Source: Vespa crabro
Lineage: Eukaryota > Arthropoda > Insecta > Hymenoptera > Vespidae
NCBI RefSeq assembly: GCF_910589235.1
Contig: NC_060962.1
Location: 3,908,732-3,972,731, forward strand
DNA length: 64,000 nt
Reading direction: 5' to 3'
The first letter of the stretch is position 1. Each line of letters opens with the position of its first letter. The position numbers were made by a program, and so were the translations under genes. Below, piece by piece: positions 10,661-22,549 of the stretch. Below the pieces are notes generated by a model. The model searched no databases. It was not told the origin of the DNA and saw only the letters and a list, made by a program, of their open reading frames with translations.

Positions 10661-11090
10661 GTTACGAATTCTACAGATAAATTTTATTCTTTCGAGAAAT
10701 ATATACGATCTCGATACAATTTCTTTGACAAATGCATGCTTTACATATACATGCTAACGTTGAAATGAAAAAAGGAAGGAAAAAAATTAAGAAAAGAAAA
10801 AAATCAACAATAACTCGAAATCTCTTTATTATGGTTTTAAAATGGTCCGACGTAAAACAAAGAAAAAATCATATTGAGCTTCCTCGATTGAATTTCTAAG
10901 GATCGACGAATTTTATTAGTAACAATTTATTACATTCACCAATTGCGAATGAAAATTAAAATTTTCATTTATTCTCTTATTATAGCGACGTACATACATA
11001 TATAAATGATAGAACCAACTGTTAATTTTGTAAATTTGTTTACGTACATACATATATACGCACATACATACGCAAGTGAATGTGTCCATA
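10661..11090. other. AT-rich spacer
   Basis: AT-rich, with ACATAC words near 10990-11085 leading into the array that follows. Confidence 0.6.
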
Positions 11091-11153
11091 TATATATATG
11101 TATGTAAGTATATATGTATGTATGTATTTATGTATGTATGTATGTACGTATGG
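11085..11153 (+). repeat. Interrupted (TATG)n microsatellite
   Basis: TATG/TATA units with AAGT and TTTA interruptions, ending in TATGTACGTATGG. Confidence 0.88.
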
Positions 11154-12702
11154 TATGAGTCATGGTTTTAGCGAGTCATTTCCTTGATAGGATTTGTTCG
11201 TTAACAAACCCAAAATCACATTCGACTTTAATACTCTAGAATTTTGATTTCGTATACACGCAGTACAAAATTCATGTTTCGTCGACCAACGATATTTCTC
11301 TAGTTGACGTGTCTCTTATAATTAGTTTCTAATAACGTTGCGTATATTATAATGAAGGGATTAGATGTCACCCAGAATCCCGATTATAACTTTCTGGTTT
11401 AATATACGTGAGATTGTTAGTTTAAGAAAATAATTAGCCTAATATGAATTATACCGTGATTGATATTTCTATGAAATCGAAATTATTTCAATTCGTTCAA
11501 AAATTTCATTGATACATTTGTTGTTACCAATGACAAATACTTTATTCATTAATCGTTATTCTCTCGTCCAATGTCAATTTCATTTGGTCGATTATTTATA
11601 TATGTACGAACATTATGCGTTTCTACGAAAATAAATTTATATATTAGAAAAATCAAATACATTTTATTTTTCTTTTCTCTCAATTATTTTTTAGAAATTT
11701 TTTATTTTTATAACAAACTTTGTAATCATTATATCACAACGAATAAAACCTCGTTAGAATTCAACAGCTTCAGTTCCGCGCTTTACTTCTAACGAAACTT
11801 TTAACTATAATAGTTCGTAACACGGCACCGAAAAGTGAAACTTTTTTTCCTTCTTTGTCTAAAAATTTTAAAACAATTGTTTAATATTTCATTTTGTTTA
11901 TAATATACCGTGATATGATGATGATTCCTTCGTAAATGGAATTTGGCAATTATTAATAATTGATTTCTTTTTTTTTCTTTTTTTTTTTTTTTTTATTATA
12001 AATCTAAACAATCCTTCTGTGTAAAATTAAAAACTAACATAATATCTTTAATTATTCTCTTAATAAAAACGCTAAAAACTTTTAATTTTAAAAAAATATA
12101 ACGAATAAAATGTTATCCTCTCATCCTTTCCGGTCATATATTTTGGTAGCATTCTGTCATCTTTTCTCTTTTTTTCTTTCTCTCATTGTCTCTCCCTCTC
12201 CTTCTCTCTTTTTCTCTATCAATTCGCACGGTGAACCATTTTTTCGACCGTTATTATTTGTACAATAATCGTCCGCGGACACGGCGTACCGGCCATCGAT
12301 CTTTCAACGTACTTTTATGAGGTCATACAAGCTGTGAAATATCGATCGGACAACTGGAAGACAACGGGGACATTCAATTTGAAATTTGTTGACGTTTTAA
12401 TGATTCAACAGAACTATACATAAATTAATGTAAATACATTTTTCAACATATTACTTTCAGTGACGTTCGTTTAGAATTAATTTTTATAATAAAAAATAAT
12501 TTATATAATAAATAATTTATACGTATAAAATTCGAGTAATGTCAAACGTAATGTTCGCTATATTCTTATATTAAAAATATTAAATTATATATGTACAGAA
12601 AAATCTGAAATTTGACGTAATTCTATTTAAAATCGAGAAATAACTTTATTGAAATAAAGTGACTAAAGTTATACGCTTATACAGATGTACAAAAAATATA
12701 GC

Positions 12703-12703
<1 letters not shown>
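11154..12703. other. AT-rich non-coding spacer
   Basis: AT-rich throughout, with T-rich runs at about 11965-11996 and 12160-12220. A short balanced patch lies at 12230-12380. No gene was supported. Confidence 0.6.

Positions 12704-12764
<61 letters not shown>
12704..12764. repeat. (TA)n microsatellite, about 60 bp
   Basis: Uninterrupted alternating TA, one of the longest TA runs in the window. It is followed by AT-only sequence to about 12860. Confidence 0.96.
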
Positions 12765-12768
<4 letters not shown>

Positions 12769-12821
12769 ATATAAAAATAATATTTATATGTTATAATTAT
12801 TTATATATATATATTATTTAT

Positions 12822-12846
12822 ATTTGTATATTTTCAATATACAAAT
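12822..12846. repeat. Inverted repeat, 11-bp arms
   Basis: ATTTGTATATT at 12822-12832 and its exact reverse complement AATATACAAAT at 12836-12846, with loop TTC. AT-rich and possibly a by-product of the TA array. Confidence 0.8.
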
Positions 12847-12889
12847 AATATTTGTAATGTATTTATTACAAAGGCAATATTTAACTATT

Positions 12890-13310
12890 TCACGTAATCG
12901 AACGGACAATCGTGTAATCATTAGTACGACACAATATCGCCTTTAACGTGCGATCGTTCGCAAAGTAAAATCACTAATTACTAGTGAATTGAGCCGATTA
13001 ATTTGCGTAATGAATTTTTAAAAGACGCAATCCACGTTTAATGGGAAAACGGATTTCGAACTCGACGATATTCATTAGAGCGAAAGCTCGTGTCCAATCG
13101 TTATTCTCTTTCGTCGTAGAGGGAACGGTTTATCGGCTATACGAGCCACGGATACGTCGAATAAGTTTCATAATTCGATTTATCAATATTTGAACGATCC
13201 GATGCCTACGCGCGAACCGGCATGGTTCGTCTCGTTGTTCGCTCGTTGATTGGATTAAGCCGCTTTACACAAAAGCGTTTCGCGCGAGTGAGTTTTGCGA
13301 ATTTTCTTTC
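12890..13310. promoter_or_regulatory. Balanced island rich in TAAT motifs, candidate enhancer
   Basis: About 400 bp of CpG-containing sequence between AT-rich flanks. It holds a cluster of homeodomain-type TAAT/ATTA cores between 12925 and 13015. An interrupted dyad TCACTA-ATTAC-TAGTGA lies at 12971-12987, and a Bicoid/Otd-type GGATTA at 13252-13257. No long open frame. Enhancer function is an inference from composition and motif clustering only. Confidence 0.25.
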
Positions 13311-13635
13311 CTTCCCTTTTTTCTTTTTTTTTTTGCGAGAAATACCATTAACCAAATGAAATAGAATAGGAAAAAAAGGAAAGTAGATGGGCAGCAGTGC
13401 TGGACTAGAAAAACGATTTTGCCATCGATAGGATGAGCTCCAATTTACTTCGTGTACTTCTTCGAGTTTATTTCATTTATAAAAGTTTTTCGAATATTTA
13501 TTATATATAAAAAAAATATAAATATTTTCTGTATATGTATATATGTGCATTATGATCGTTCTAATCAATCGTTCTAATCGTAAGATGATAAAATTTTGAA
13601 CATATGTTAACAAACAATTTAATGTTCCCAAGTAA
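13311..13635. other. Non-coding spacer
   Basis: A T-rich tract at 13310-13336 followed by AT-rich sequence. Nothing recognised. Confidence 0.55.
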
Positions 13636-13659
13636 AAAAAGAGAAAGAGAGAGAGAGAA

Positions 13660-13702
<43 letters not shown>

Positions 13703-13738
13703 GAAAGACAAAAAGGAGAAAAGAAGAAGAAGAAGAAA
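13635..13738 (+). repeat. GA microsatellite with A-rich and GAA flanks
   Basis: AGAAAGAGAG units with a single C interruption, a pure GA run at about 13663-13697, then AAAGGAGAAAAGAAGAAGAAG. The short minus-strand Ser-Leu frame here is an artefact. Confidence 0.93.
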
Positions 13739-13799
13739 CGGTGAAAGAAAATGTAATGTTCTTTTATATCGCGAATCGACCTTTGTATTATCTTGCCAA

Positions 13800-14190
13800 T
13801 ACACGTGGCGGAGCCACGAAATCGTTTTTACTCCTGAACCAATCTTGGCTTGAATCCTCGCACCCTGTGAGGTGTTTCAAGGGGTGATCGCAATAGTCGA
13901 GAAAGAGGAAAGAAGGGGTGGGAAAGCAAAGTAGAGGTGGCAATCATTGTCCGTGCTACTCCAAACTCGATTCTCTTTCTTACCCTTCTAGTAAAGCGAT
14001 TGGATTTCTCTCGAAATCGAGTCCATGTGCTTCTCTTATTATCGAGAACCGTCGTAACCTCGAAAAGATCAACGACGTTACGGCCGGATCGTATCTTTTC
14101 TATCAGCACTCGACGAAGTGAGCAAATGCGGCTTTGGCCGATTTCGAGCTCGCGTTTGAATGACCCATCGATAAGAATGCTTTCATAGAA
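13800..14190. other. Balanced-composition island
   Basis: CpG-containing sequence open in several overlapping frames on both strands: minus 14109-13828, and plus 13918-14121 and 13937-14188. No peptide was recognised. Multi-frame openness suggests low stop-codon frequency from composition. Confidence 0.3.
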
Positions 14191-14740
14191 GAGAACTTCT
14201 TTTTATCTACATTTTTACATATGTAATGATTCCAGCTCTTTCGATATTATTACCATTATTACAATATTTTATAATCTGTTAAATTACAATATAATCGTGT
14301 AGTTTTTTTACAATCATTCATAAAAAATGCGAGACAAATAATAAGATTGTCTTCATTTATTTATTTTTTTCTTGTTTTCTTTCTTTTTTCTTTTTTTTTC
14401 TTTTTTCTCTTTTCTTTTTTCACACTCATTTTATATCCCAAATACTTGTCGATATTCGTTCGCGCTGTCACGTACGTTTATTAATATATTAATTCAAAAT
14501 AATGGTTAATTGAAATTATATATGGAATATGCTCTCGGAATATAACGCAATAACGTAAAAACATAGAAGAAAAACATGTTTGTTCGTGATGATCGTTAGT
14601 AATTTTTTTCTTTCCTTTTTTTTTTGCTTTTTTTTCTCCTCGAAACCAATAACTTATATCACCGTTCCGATTCTCATGGGGCTTAACCGTTCTCACAATC
14701 ACAGATAAATTCGTACATCGTACGGACAAGAAATACTATC
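14191..14740. other. AT-rich spacer with T-rich tracts
   Basis: T/C-rich tracts occur at 14356-14425 and 14605-14640. No gene was supported. Confidence 0.6.
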
Positions 14741-15000
14741 GAGACGCATGCTGCTTCTAGGCTGCCATGTGGTAAGCAATCTCCCTTTTCTCCCCTTTAC
14801 CCTTTCTCAAGACGTCTTCTCCACATCCAAGGAGATACCAGGGATATCTAGCCTGTCGTCTGGTGGCCTTAGATGTCGTATCAGGACATTAGCATCGGAC
14901 TTCGTGATTTTCGAGGGCGTTCAGGAAACGTCCCAATGATGATATCTCTGTAACATCCCTTCACATCCCTCGATATCTCTTGACTTCCTTTATACTGATG
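14741..15000. other. Balanced-composition island
   Basis: One of the few stretches without AT bias or simple repeats. Plus-strand frame 14748-14939 (63 codons) begins MLLLGCHVVSNLPFLPFTLS, which could resemble a short secretory leader, but the rest is unrecognised and no acceptor/donor pair frames it. Confidence 0.25.
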
Positions 15001-15350
15001 AGGAAAAAACTATATTGAGCAGTTTTCGAGTTATCGCCCTCTTTTTTTTTCTTTTTTTTTTTGTGTAGATTTAAAAGTGAAAGTTGAGAAACACATTTGT
15101 TATGTTCTTGATTAGATTATAAAAGTATGATTATTCGACATAATTATGAAAACGTTTAAAACTTTTTTTTATCTACTTTACATCTTTTTTATAAAATGTA
15201 AAATTCTATTTCAAGATATATAATAAAAAATTATTTATATTTTGAGAAATAAATATGTCCTTAGGGTAACATGTTTTTACTAATATATTAATATCTTTAA
15301 ATTAATATATGTCTCTTGAAAAGTTTTATTTTTTATTACCAAAAATAATT

Positions 15351-15354
<4 letters not shown>
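15001..15354. other. AT-rich spacer
   Basis: T runs at 15040-15062 and AT-rich sequence. No gene. Confidence 0.6.

Positions 15355-15399
<45 letters not shown>
15355..15399 (+). repeat. (CT)n microsatellite
   Basis: Uninterrupted CT/TC run of about 45 bp. It faces the purine tract at 15715-15815 in opposite orientation, 316 bp away. Confidence 0.97.
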
Positions 15400-15400
<1 letters not shown>

Positions 15401-15714
15401 AATATATTTACATTTATCCAATTTGATTCATCATGTATATTACATTTGTTAATACATATAATAGTGATAATTTAATGTACCAACGAATCAAATATATAAT
15501 ACTATTAAAATGGAACAGTTTATAGTCTAGGAACAAAAATTGATGAAGAAAAATGTAATTAAGGATGGAAAAGGAAATGACGACTATTCATTTAGATCAA
15601 TTTAATGATATTATTAATTGATATTCGCGATATTTATAAGAACGAAAAATACAATATCGTAAGAACAGTTTTAAAGGAGTTAACACTTATGTTATCATTT
15701 TGTAAATAGGTGTC
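15400..15714. other. AT-rich spacer between opposed CT and GA arrays
   Basis: AT-rich, non-repetitive. It would be the loop if the flanking complementary arrays paired in RNA. Confidence 0.6.
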
Positions 15715-15763
15715 AAGAAAGAGAAAAAGAGAAAGAGAGAGAGAGAAAGAAAGAGAGAGAGAG

Positions 15764-15815
<52 letters not shown>
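15715..15815 (+). repeat. 101-nt uninterrupted polypurine (GA) tract
   Basis: GAAAGAGAGAG units lead into a pure GA run of about 45 bp. No pyrimidine for 101 nt. Confidence 0.97.
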
Positions 15816-15818
<3 letters not shown>

Positions 15819-16226
15819 CAGTAAGAAGGGTAGGGAGAGAGAAAGAGCGACAGGAGAAGACGTTTGTAAGTCTCGAGAAGATAAATCTCTTCACCTGCTT
15901 CCTTCGCTCCGATGCCGTATGAATCGTATCGCGTTGCAACGATCGAGCAGCTCGTTCATATCATAATGCTCGCGGGCACGATGTTATCTTTGCACTCTAT
16001 TTCAACGCCTTGTGACGAACAGGAATCTCGAAAGAGATCCCACGAGAGTTTAACTTTTACTCGAGATGTTCTTGAGAATACATCCTACTCGGTGGTTTTT
16101 TAATCGATCGAGAGGAATTCGAACGCTGTCATCTCTCATGTAATCGAATCAATATTTTAACTATCCAATTAACGATACAGTTCAAAATAATTGATACAAG
16201 CTAATCAAATAAAATGTAATACATAC
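15816..16226. other. Balanced-to-AT-rich spacer
   Basis: 15880-16110 is CpG-containing and open on the plus strand from 15912 to 16103 (63 codons, unrecognised). AT-rich afterwards. Confidence 0.45.
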
Positions 16227-16249
16227 AATATATATATATATATATATAT
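16227..16249. repeat. (TA)n microsatellite, short
   Basis: TA run of about 22 bp followed by a TTGTTATTAAATTAAA word repeated once at 16249-16280. Confidence 0.93.
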
Positions 16250-16590
16250 TGTTATTAAATTAAATTGTTATTAAATTAATGCAAATAATAATACAACAGC
16301 ACTAGTTCAATATGACAATTTATACAAGAAAAAATGTAACGCGAAATCAAACGTAATTATTTTATTGTACTTTTAATGTTGACACTAAATTAATTAAGAA
16401 TCTTTACTATGTTTTTTTATTTTTTTATTTTATTTTTTTTTTTTTAATTATACTGTTAATAAAAAATTGATTACCTAGTTTATATTTATATATTATCGTT
16501 GGTATGATAAAAACTAATATTATAATTTATCAAGAAAATGTCAGTGGACATAGTCCGATGTCCGAAACGAACACATGCATACAAAGGTAC
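16250..16590. other. AT-rich spacer
   Basis: T-rich tract at 16410-16446. No gene. Confidence 0.6.
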
Positions 16591-16960
16591 AAGGAGATGG
16601 GAAAATACACCTAATCACATTTCGTTAGAACGTTCCGTGGAATTCTATCGTTTGGTCTATCGCTCGCGGATATAGGAACGAGACTCATGAGGGTAAATCG
16701 ATACATGTCGGAGGAAGTTGTCGATGATTCGAGAAGGACCTGGTACGTAGTAGATTCGCACGGACAGATACGTGGAGCACGCGTTAAGCAAAGGTAAACG
16801 ATGAACGGAGGCTGCCCTTCTGCCAGTATTCAATTAACGCTAATCTCATTGGCGAATAAACGCCGAAGTGTTGGCACTCTCGGACGAAGGTAAGAGTGTG
16901 TTGGTTGGTTGGTTGAGGTAAAGAGGGCACTGGCTTGCGTTAAAATGAAGGGACACACAA
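16591..16960. promoter_or_regulatory. Balanced island with dyad and donor-like site, candidate regulatory element
   Basis: About 370 bp of CpG-containing sequence. It includes a TAATC core near 16841-16846 and the dyad GGCG-AATAAA-CGCC at 16851-16864. AAG|GTAAGA at 16887-16895 resembles a splice donor, and GGTT units lie at 16902-16914. No long open frame precedes the donor-like site, so an exon is not supported. Confidence 0.22.
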
Positions 16961-17052
16961 ACGCAACTTTGCAACGTTGAAACGTTGAATTGGAACTATA
17001 TAAAATTTTTTAATCGAAATATTTTGTCTGCCGTTTTAAATAACAGATAGAA

Positions 17053-17081
17053 GGGAGGTAACCGAGGGACAGGGGAGAGGG
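17053..17081 (+). other. G-quadruplex motif
   Basis: G tracts at 17053-17055, 17066-17068, 17072-17075 and 17079-17081, with loops of 10, 3 and 3 nt. Meets the relaxed G3+ N1-12 definition on the plus strand. Confidence 0.7.
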
Positions 17082-17783
17082 AATATTCAGTCAAGCGAAT
17101 AAAATAATATTTGAAATGTAAATCGAAAGCTTGAGAAGTCAAAAAGCGTTTGAATTTCGCGAAATTTTTTTTTTTTTTTTTTTATCGCCATATACCTCTC
17201 GCTCAAATTTTTAGATTAACCATCGAACTTCGATGACTGTATTCATAAAAAATACAAACACGTTAGTATTATTTGATACTTTTCAATTTTTATTCGAAGC
17301 ATTTTCTCTCACATTATTATATGATACATATACGTATATAATTTGTAATACGTATATAATTTATAATTATGTTTAATAATTAAATAATTTATTAATAGTT
17401 TTAATAATTTCAATGCCACCTCGATGGATCGTTTAAAATAAAACATTCAAAATATATATCTGATTATGTATATAAAAGAGAATTAAATAATCATTAGTAG
17501 AATAAGTAAATAAATCATTGTCAGTTGAAATGTTGTTAAATATTATAATGAGATTCTTAAGAAACGATATTCAAATAGAACGATAGTGAAGCTTAAAATT
17601 GAACGCAAATGAGAGCTCAGCCCCATTCGTTCGATCGAAACTTTCGTAAAGTTATCGAAAGAGAGAGTAAACTTCGTGGACAGACAGAGGAATTTCGTTC
17701 AGAAATAATCCTTTGTTCTTGATTCTCAATGGTATGTCAGTTCGGATAACATTGCTTAGAATTCGCTTGGAAAGTTGCTAAAC
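17082..17783. other. AT-rich spacer
   Basis: T run at about 17166-17184 and generally AT-rich. No gene. Confidence 0.6.
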
Positions 17784-17810
17784 GAAAAGAGAGGGAGAGA
17801 AAGAGAGAGA

Positions 17811-17849
<39 letters not shown>
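17784..17849 (+). repeat. 66-nt polypurine (GA) tract
   Basis: GAAAAGAGAGGGAGAGAAAG, then GAGAGAGG and a pure GA run to 17849. Uninterrupted purine. Confidence 0.96.
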
Positions 17850-17853
<4 letters not shown>

Positions 17854-18106
17854 ATGAAAGGGTTGTCCATTATTCAAATGAACTTTTAACCATTTAATTA
17901 AATCGACGAAATATATTTCTCTTGGAATATATTTTATTACAAATAATTATTTATATAAAATCGTTAGTTATTATAATAATAATAGTAACATAAATCAATA
18001 ACTCACATTGCAAAAACTTCGAAAATTTGTTTACGTACAATAGAAAACTAATTAGAATCGCGATTATTTTCATAATATTCTTTCCATTCATATTTCTCTT
18101 TGTTAT

Positions 18107-18108
18107 TG

Positions 18109-18158
<50 letters not shown>

Positions 18159-18182
18159 TCTATTGTTGTTGTTATTATTATA
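18107..18182 (+). repeat. (TTA)n microsatellite with GTT flanks
   Basis: About 16 TTA units (18111-18158), bounded on both sides by TTGTTGTT and a short second TTA run. A spanning frame reads poly-isoleucine and is not coding. Confidence 0.95.
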
Positions 18183-18634
18183 CATAAAGAAAAAAGAATG
18201 ATGGCAGAAAGAGCTGGGGAGATTGATTCGTTAACTCAAATATTTAATGTTCAATTGACGTTACGTTATAACGGCCGAAATAAATTGGAAAGTCTCTAGC
18301 AAATATTGTATTATATCTGTAATCCACGCACACGTGGAACTCGGTAACGTTATTTATCGTATATGCCACCTTCCTTTTGCAACGTTACGTAAATTTTCAA
18401 CACAACGTTAACATAAAACGTAACCGAATGACGTTTTATCAAATTACACTAATAAACTCATCGATTATTTATCTATTTTTCTATTTTCAAAACAGGAAAT
18501 ATTCAATCGTGAAAAACAGAAGAATGAAACGAAAGAAAAAAAACTTGTATGCTTTTAATTAAAACATTCACTATTATAAACACATTAATATGTTTCGATC
18601 CTTGTTGTACTTTTTTATATATTATAAAGTAAAA
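18183..18634. other. AT-rich spacer
   Basis: Nothing recognised. A CACGTG E-box occurs near 18331. Confidence 0.55.
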
Positions 18635-18668
18635 CTCTCTCTCTCTCTCTCTCTCTCTCTTTTTCTCT
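18635..18668 (+). repeat. (CT)n microsatellite
   Basis: CT run of about 27 bp ending in TTTTCTCT. Confidence 0.95.
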
Positions 18669-19249
18669 GAAAATGAATAATCAAACATGTTGTACGGTTT
18701 CACGTTATTCCTTCGGGTATATATCGTGTATATTGTATAAGATGAAAAATATATTACGTTCTATCTGTTTGGAGTAAAATACATGATGTTACAAGTAAGA
18801 AAATTAAAGCGATAAGTAAGAGACGAGAGTTAGTAAATAATTTTGCGAATCACTATGGTTAACGTTCTTCTCTTTAAGAGATCATAATTAGTGTTCTTTT
18901 TTCCCTCCGGTTTTTTTCTTTTTTTCCTTTTTCTTTTCTTTTTCTTTCTTTGTCTCTATTTCGTTCGTCTGTTTCTCGTTTTAATTTACAATAAGACCAT
19001 CGAGATGTAAATGGGCAATGTCGTTGCTAGTCGAGGTTCTCGACCAAGTATAATTAGGATTTTGAGTTTTCGAACGACAAACGCGAACACAAATGAGCGC
19101 TCAAACATGTAAAAACATTCAGGAGCGTGCGAGTTCGCACCTAAAACGACTGAGAGAATTTTTTATAATTTTTTCCTACATATTCCACGGGCTCGGGAGC
19201 TTCTCGTACTTGAGATAAGCGCCACCGGCGTTCTCTCGAGTTACAGAAT
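18669..19249. other. Mixed spacer
   Basis: A pyrimidine-rich tract at 18896-18960 and a balanced patch at 18960-19245 with CpG words. No supported gene. Confidence 0.55.
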
Positions 19250-19256
19250 GGGAGAA

Positions 19257-19298
<42 letters not shown>

Positions 19299-19337
19299 TG
19301 AAGGAGGCAGAGAGAGAAAAAAAGAGAGAGAGAGAGA
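19250..19337 (+). repeat. GA microsatellite, two blocks
   Basis: Purine block 19250-19298, a short TGAAGGAGGC interruption, then a second GA block to 19337. Confidence 0.95.
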
Positions 19338-20722
19338 TCTTTTCGCGAGCACGTCCGGTCTTTCACCTTATGCCGACCTACATTTTCCTGGTCGGATTCT
19401 TTTGTCGAGAAACGGCCTAGTAGCGAGCCCTGCTTGGTCAAAACACGGCTTAGGGACATGTTTAGTCCTCTGGCCTAAATTTCATTCTTTCATCTTTTAA
19501 AATGGCCAACGATAATTTGCGACATTACTCTCTTGACTTGTAAAGTTTAAGTAAAATTTAATTAATGAAATTAACGATTGATTACGACGTAAGATAAATT
19601 TACGAAAGTAATTGAATTAAATTGAATGTAATTATAGATCATCGTTTGCGTTGAAAATATTATTAGAAATCTTATAGATATAGATATGTATTATTAGTTT
19701 TTATTAGAATTTCTTTTATAAATTCTACGTCATGGATATTATCCTGTTGAATAGATCGTTCAATAATTAACGATAATCGATTATCAATCATAATTTATCT
19801 AACGAACGACAATTGTTTAATTTCATAAATGATTTTTAATGTAGTAAGAATTCAAAAAGGAGTTCTTTAGAAAAGTAGAACCGTATTAGTGGTAGATACC
19901 TGTACATGCAACATTTAATGAAATAACAAGTCTTTTATTTAAAAGTAGCTAATTATAATCTTGACAGGAAATATAAGATGCGATAATGAGTACAAGCTTT
20001 CGTTGTGTAAAACTCTAGGTATGTAATTACCGTTGTAATTATCGTTGATTTAGAGGAACGATTTTTTCCTAATTCCTATTTCCTATCCATCACGACGTAA
20101 CGTAGAATTTTTTTCTTTTTTTTTTCAAAGGCCACTTTCTTGTTCGAACATTCGTCGGCAAATTGGCAATTTGAAACTAACATATAGATACATCTATTCG
20201 AATTAGAAGAAACAAGGGAGTAAACTTATTACATCTATGTACGTACATGTATGTTCTTCCATCTATAACTATGAAAAACTATATCGCTATTTCATTGGTT
20301 CAACGTTTTTAATTTATCTTTTCTTGCTATCCGATCAAAACGACATTTCGTTCAATAATATTTCTAAAGTTAACCCTGTGATTCTATGAATTCTTCGAAG
20401 ACATTTTGATATATGTAGTTATCTATAAAAAAAAAAAGTCTAGGAAAAGTTTTAGAAATAACGGAGAAGAAATTTCGAAGGCATTTATAATACTAACAAT
20501 AAGTGTCAATTGGATTTGAAAATTTACGTAATGTACAATATAATAATAAGATATATATCAGTATTGTATAACAATTTTACATTCTTTAATCTAATTTTGA
20601 CTGATTCTTTACTATTTCAAACTTTTTGCTCTTTCTCTGACATTTCTTTTGTGATTGATCATGATAATGATATTTTTCGTGAACGTAGATTGATCGTTAC
20701 ATAGTATTACATAGTATTCTTC
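19338..20722. other. Spacer, mostly AT-rich
   Basis: 19338-19460 is balanced and CpG-containing. The remainder is AT-rich with short A/T runs. No gene was recognised. Confidence 0.6.
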
Positions 20723-20723
20723 G

Positions 20724-20768
<45 letters not shown>

Positions 20769-20769
20769 G

Positions 20770-20822
<53 letters not shown>
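20723..20822. repeat. (TA)n / (TATG) compound array
   Basis: About 100 bp of alternating TA with regularly placed ACAT or GTAT substitutions spaced 14-20 bp apart. Confidence 0.94.
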
Positions 20823-21018
20823 CATACTAAAAGCTGTTTTCCAAACATTAAGAAAATTTGAGAAATTAAAAAAAATATCAAACTTATCAAATCCTTCGAA
20901 TCTTGTATAAACTACAATTTAACACACCTTCTTCACTCTCTTGTAAAATTTCATAATATATTATATATTTATGTGATATATGTATCTATCAATTTATTTT
21001 AGCATAACTCTCTGTCTC

Positions 21019-21020
<2 letters not shown>

Positions 21021-21056
<36 letters not shown>
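21021..21056 (+). repeat. (CT)n microsatellite
   Basis: CT run with TCTG and CTTT variants at its 5' side. Confidence 0.95.
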
Positions 21057-21061
<5 letters not shown>

Positions 21062-21420
21062 ATGTTCCTTTCAGTTAAAAGTGAAAATCGATTCGATAAA
21101 CCGTGAAAAGAGAAGCAAAAGGTTGCCATTACCGGTGATGAACGTAACGCGTTCGTCCACGAAAATGTCCTTTTCTTGTTTAAATTTATGTTGCCTGAAG
21201 TTTCCGTGTACGCGGGAGCGGAATGAAGCGTAATGCGGAATACGCGGTGAAGGTGGACCACCACAGTTCTGTTCATGTATATGTATATGTATCTATACGT
21301 TGCAACGTAGATTCCGTTGGGACGTGAAATCGATCCTGGAACTATGGTATTTGCATAGAAAGTTATACACGCTCAAGGAAACGTATCTCGAGCTTCTCTA
21401 TCTCTTTCTCCATACCACCC
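21057..21420. other. Balanced island
   Basis: CpG-containing sequence 21060-21400 with a 73-codon minus frame (21276-21055), unrecognised. An ATTTGCAT octamer lies near 21349. Confidence 0.3.
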
Positions 21421-21422
21421 TT

Positions 21423-21424
<2 letters not shown>

Positions 21425-21469
<45 letters not shown>

Positions 21470-21487
21470 TTCTCTCTTTCTTTTTTT
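21425..21487 (+). repeat. CT-rich polypyrimidine tract
   Basis: 63 nt of C/T with CTTT interruptions. T-rich sequence continues to a second CT run at 21552-21573. Confidence 0.95.
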
Positions 21488-21551
21488 GCCATTCTTTACT
21501 TATCTTTTTTTTTCTTTCCTCTTTTCTCTATTGTACTCCTTATTTTTTCTT

Positions 21552-21573
21552 ATCTCTCTCTCTCTCTCTTCTT
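21552..21573 (+). repeat. (CT)n microsatellite, short
   Basis: Pure CT run within a longer T-rich region. Confidence 0.92.
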
Positions 21574-21968
21574 AAATTTTCTATTTCTCTCATCAAAAGA
21601 GTTTCATATTATTATTTTTAATCTTCTTCTTATGTTTCGTATCATTGTAATTAACTTTTCTGAAACTAGAAATAACAAACTATCCAGAAACTGTCCCGTC
21701 TCATTGGTCCCGTTCTTCAAACTTCTTACAAACATATTCTATCCTCGAAGCAAGTTCTTGTTGTTCGTAAAATGATAGAAAGTTTTTAATCGAAAGTAAA
21801 TTTACGAGTTATCGTTTCTTCGAATTGAGTTCATTTTTAAACGAAATTTTAATGATCTCATTAACAATGATTCTTTTACACACTATGTCGAGTATTTAAA
21901 TTTGACATATATAAAAAAAAAGTAAACGTAAAAATATGCAAATGAATATAAATAAAAATAAAAATGTA

Positions 21969-21970
<2 letters not shown>
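21574..21970. other. AT-rich spacer
   Basis: No gene recognised. Confidence 0.6.
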
Positions 21971-22006
<36 letters not shown>

Positions 22007-22048
22007 AAGAAAAACTATAAAAAAGATATATATATATATATATATATT
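21971..22048 (+). repeat. (AG)n followed by (TA)n
   Basis: AG run 21971-22003, a short A-rich link, then TA run 22025-22048. Confidence 0.95.
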
Positions 22049-22355
22049 TTATTATGATTCTCACAGGTTTTATGGGATATCCGCTCGAATCTTGGCAATA
22101 TGACCTTGGGGGATACTCTAAGCAATAGTCTGACCTACGTGAGAAAATATGCACATCCGTAGACAAATATCAGTAGAAGTTAAAGAAGTTACCCTCACAG
22201 ATACAATATCATATACATTTAAACACATTTACGTATATCTTCGTTCGTTGTTATCATCGTAAAAGTTATACGTAAAAAGTAATAAAACCCATTGCAATCA
22301 AACGAATACAGATGAATTATTTATAGAATCAGTTTTTAAAATTAATGGAAGTGTG
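22049..22355. other. Mixed spacer
   Basis: A balanced patch at 22050-22180, then AT-rich. Nothing recognised. Confidence 0.55.
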
Positions 22356-22376
22356 ATATACATACATACATACATA

Positions 22377-22420
<44 letters not shown>
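22356..22420. repeat. (ACAT)n(TA)n compound microsatellite
   Basis: ACATACATACATACAT passes into a TA run of about 38 bp that ends in GCGCG. Confidence 0.95.
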
Positions 22421-22425
<5 letters not shown>

Positions 22426-22549
22426 TTGTTTCTACATTTTAATTAGATCAGTATTCTTTTTAGGACTTTTTGCATTCAATTTAACAAACATAGAAATACA
22501 AAAAAAAATGTTCGAATTCGTTATAACGAACGATTCCTTTTACGTGATT

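Noticed and set aside
18027..18299. 90-codon frame with a poly-isoleucine stretch resembling a membrane segment
   Set aside because: The stretch is a (TTA)n microsatellite; no support for a membrane protein.
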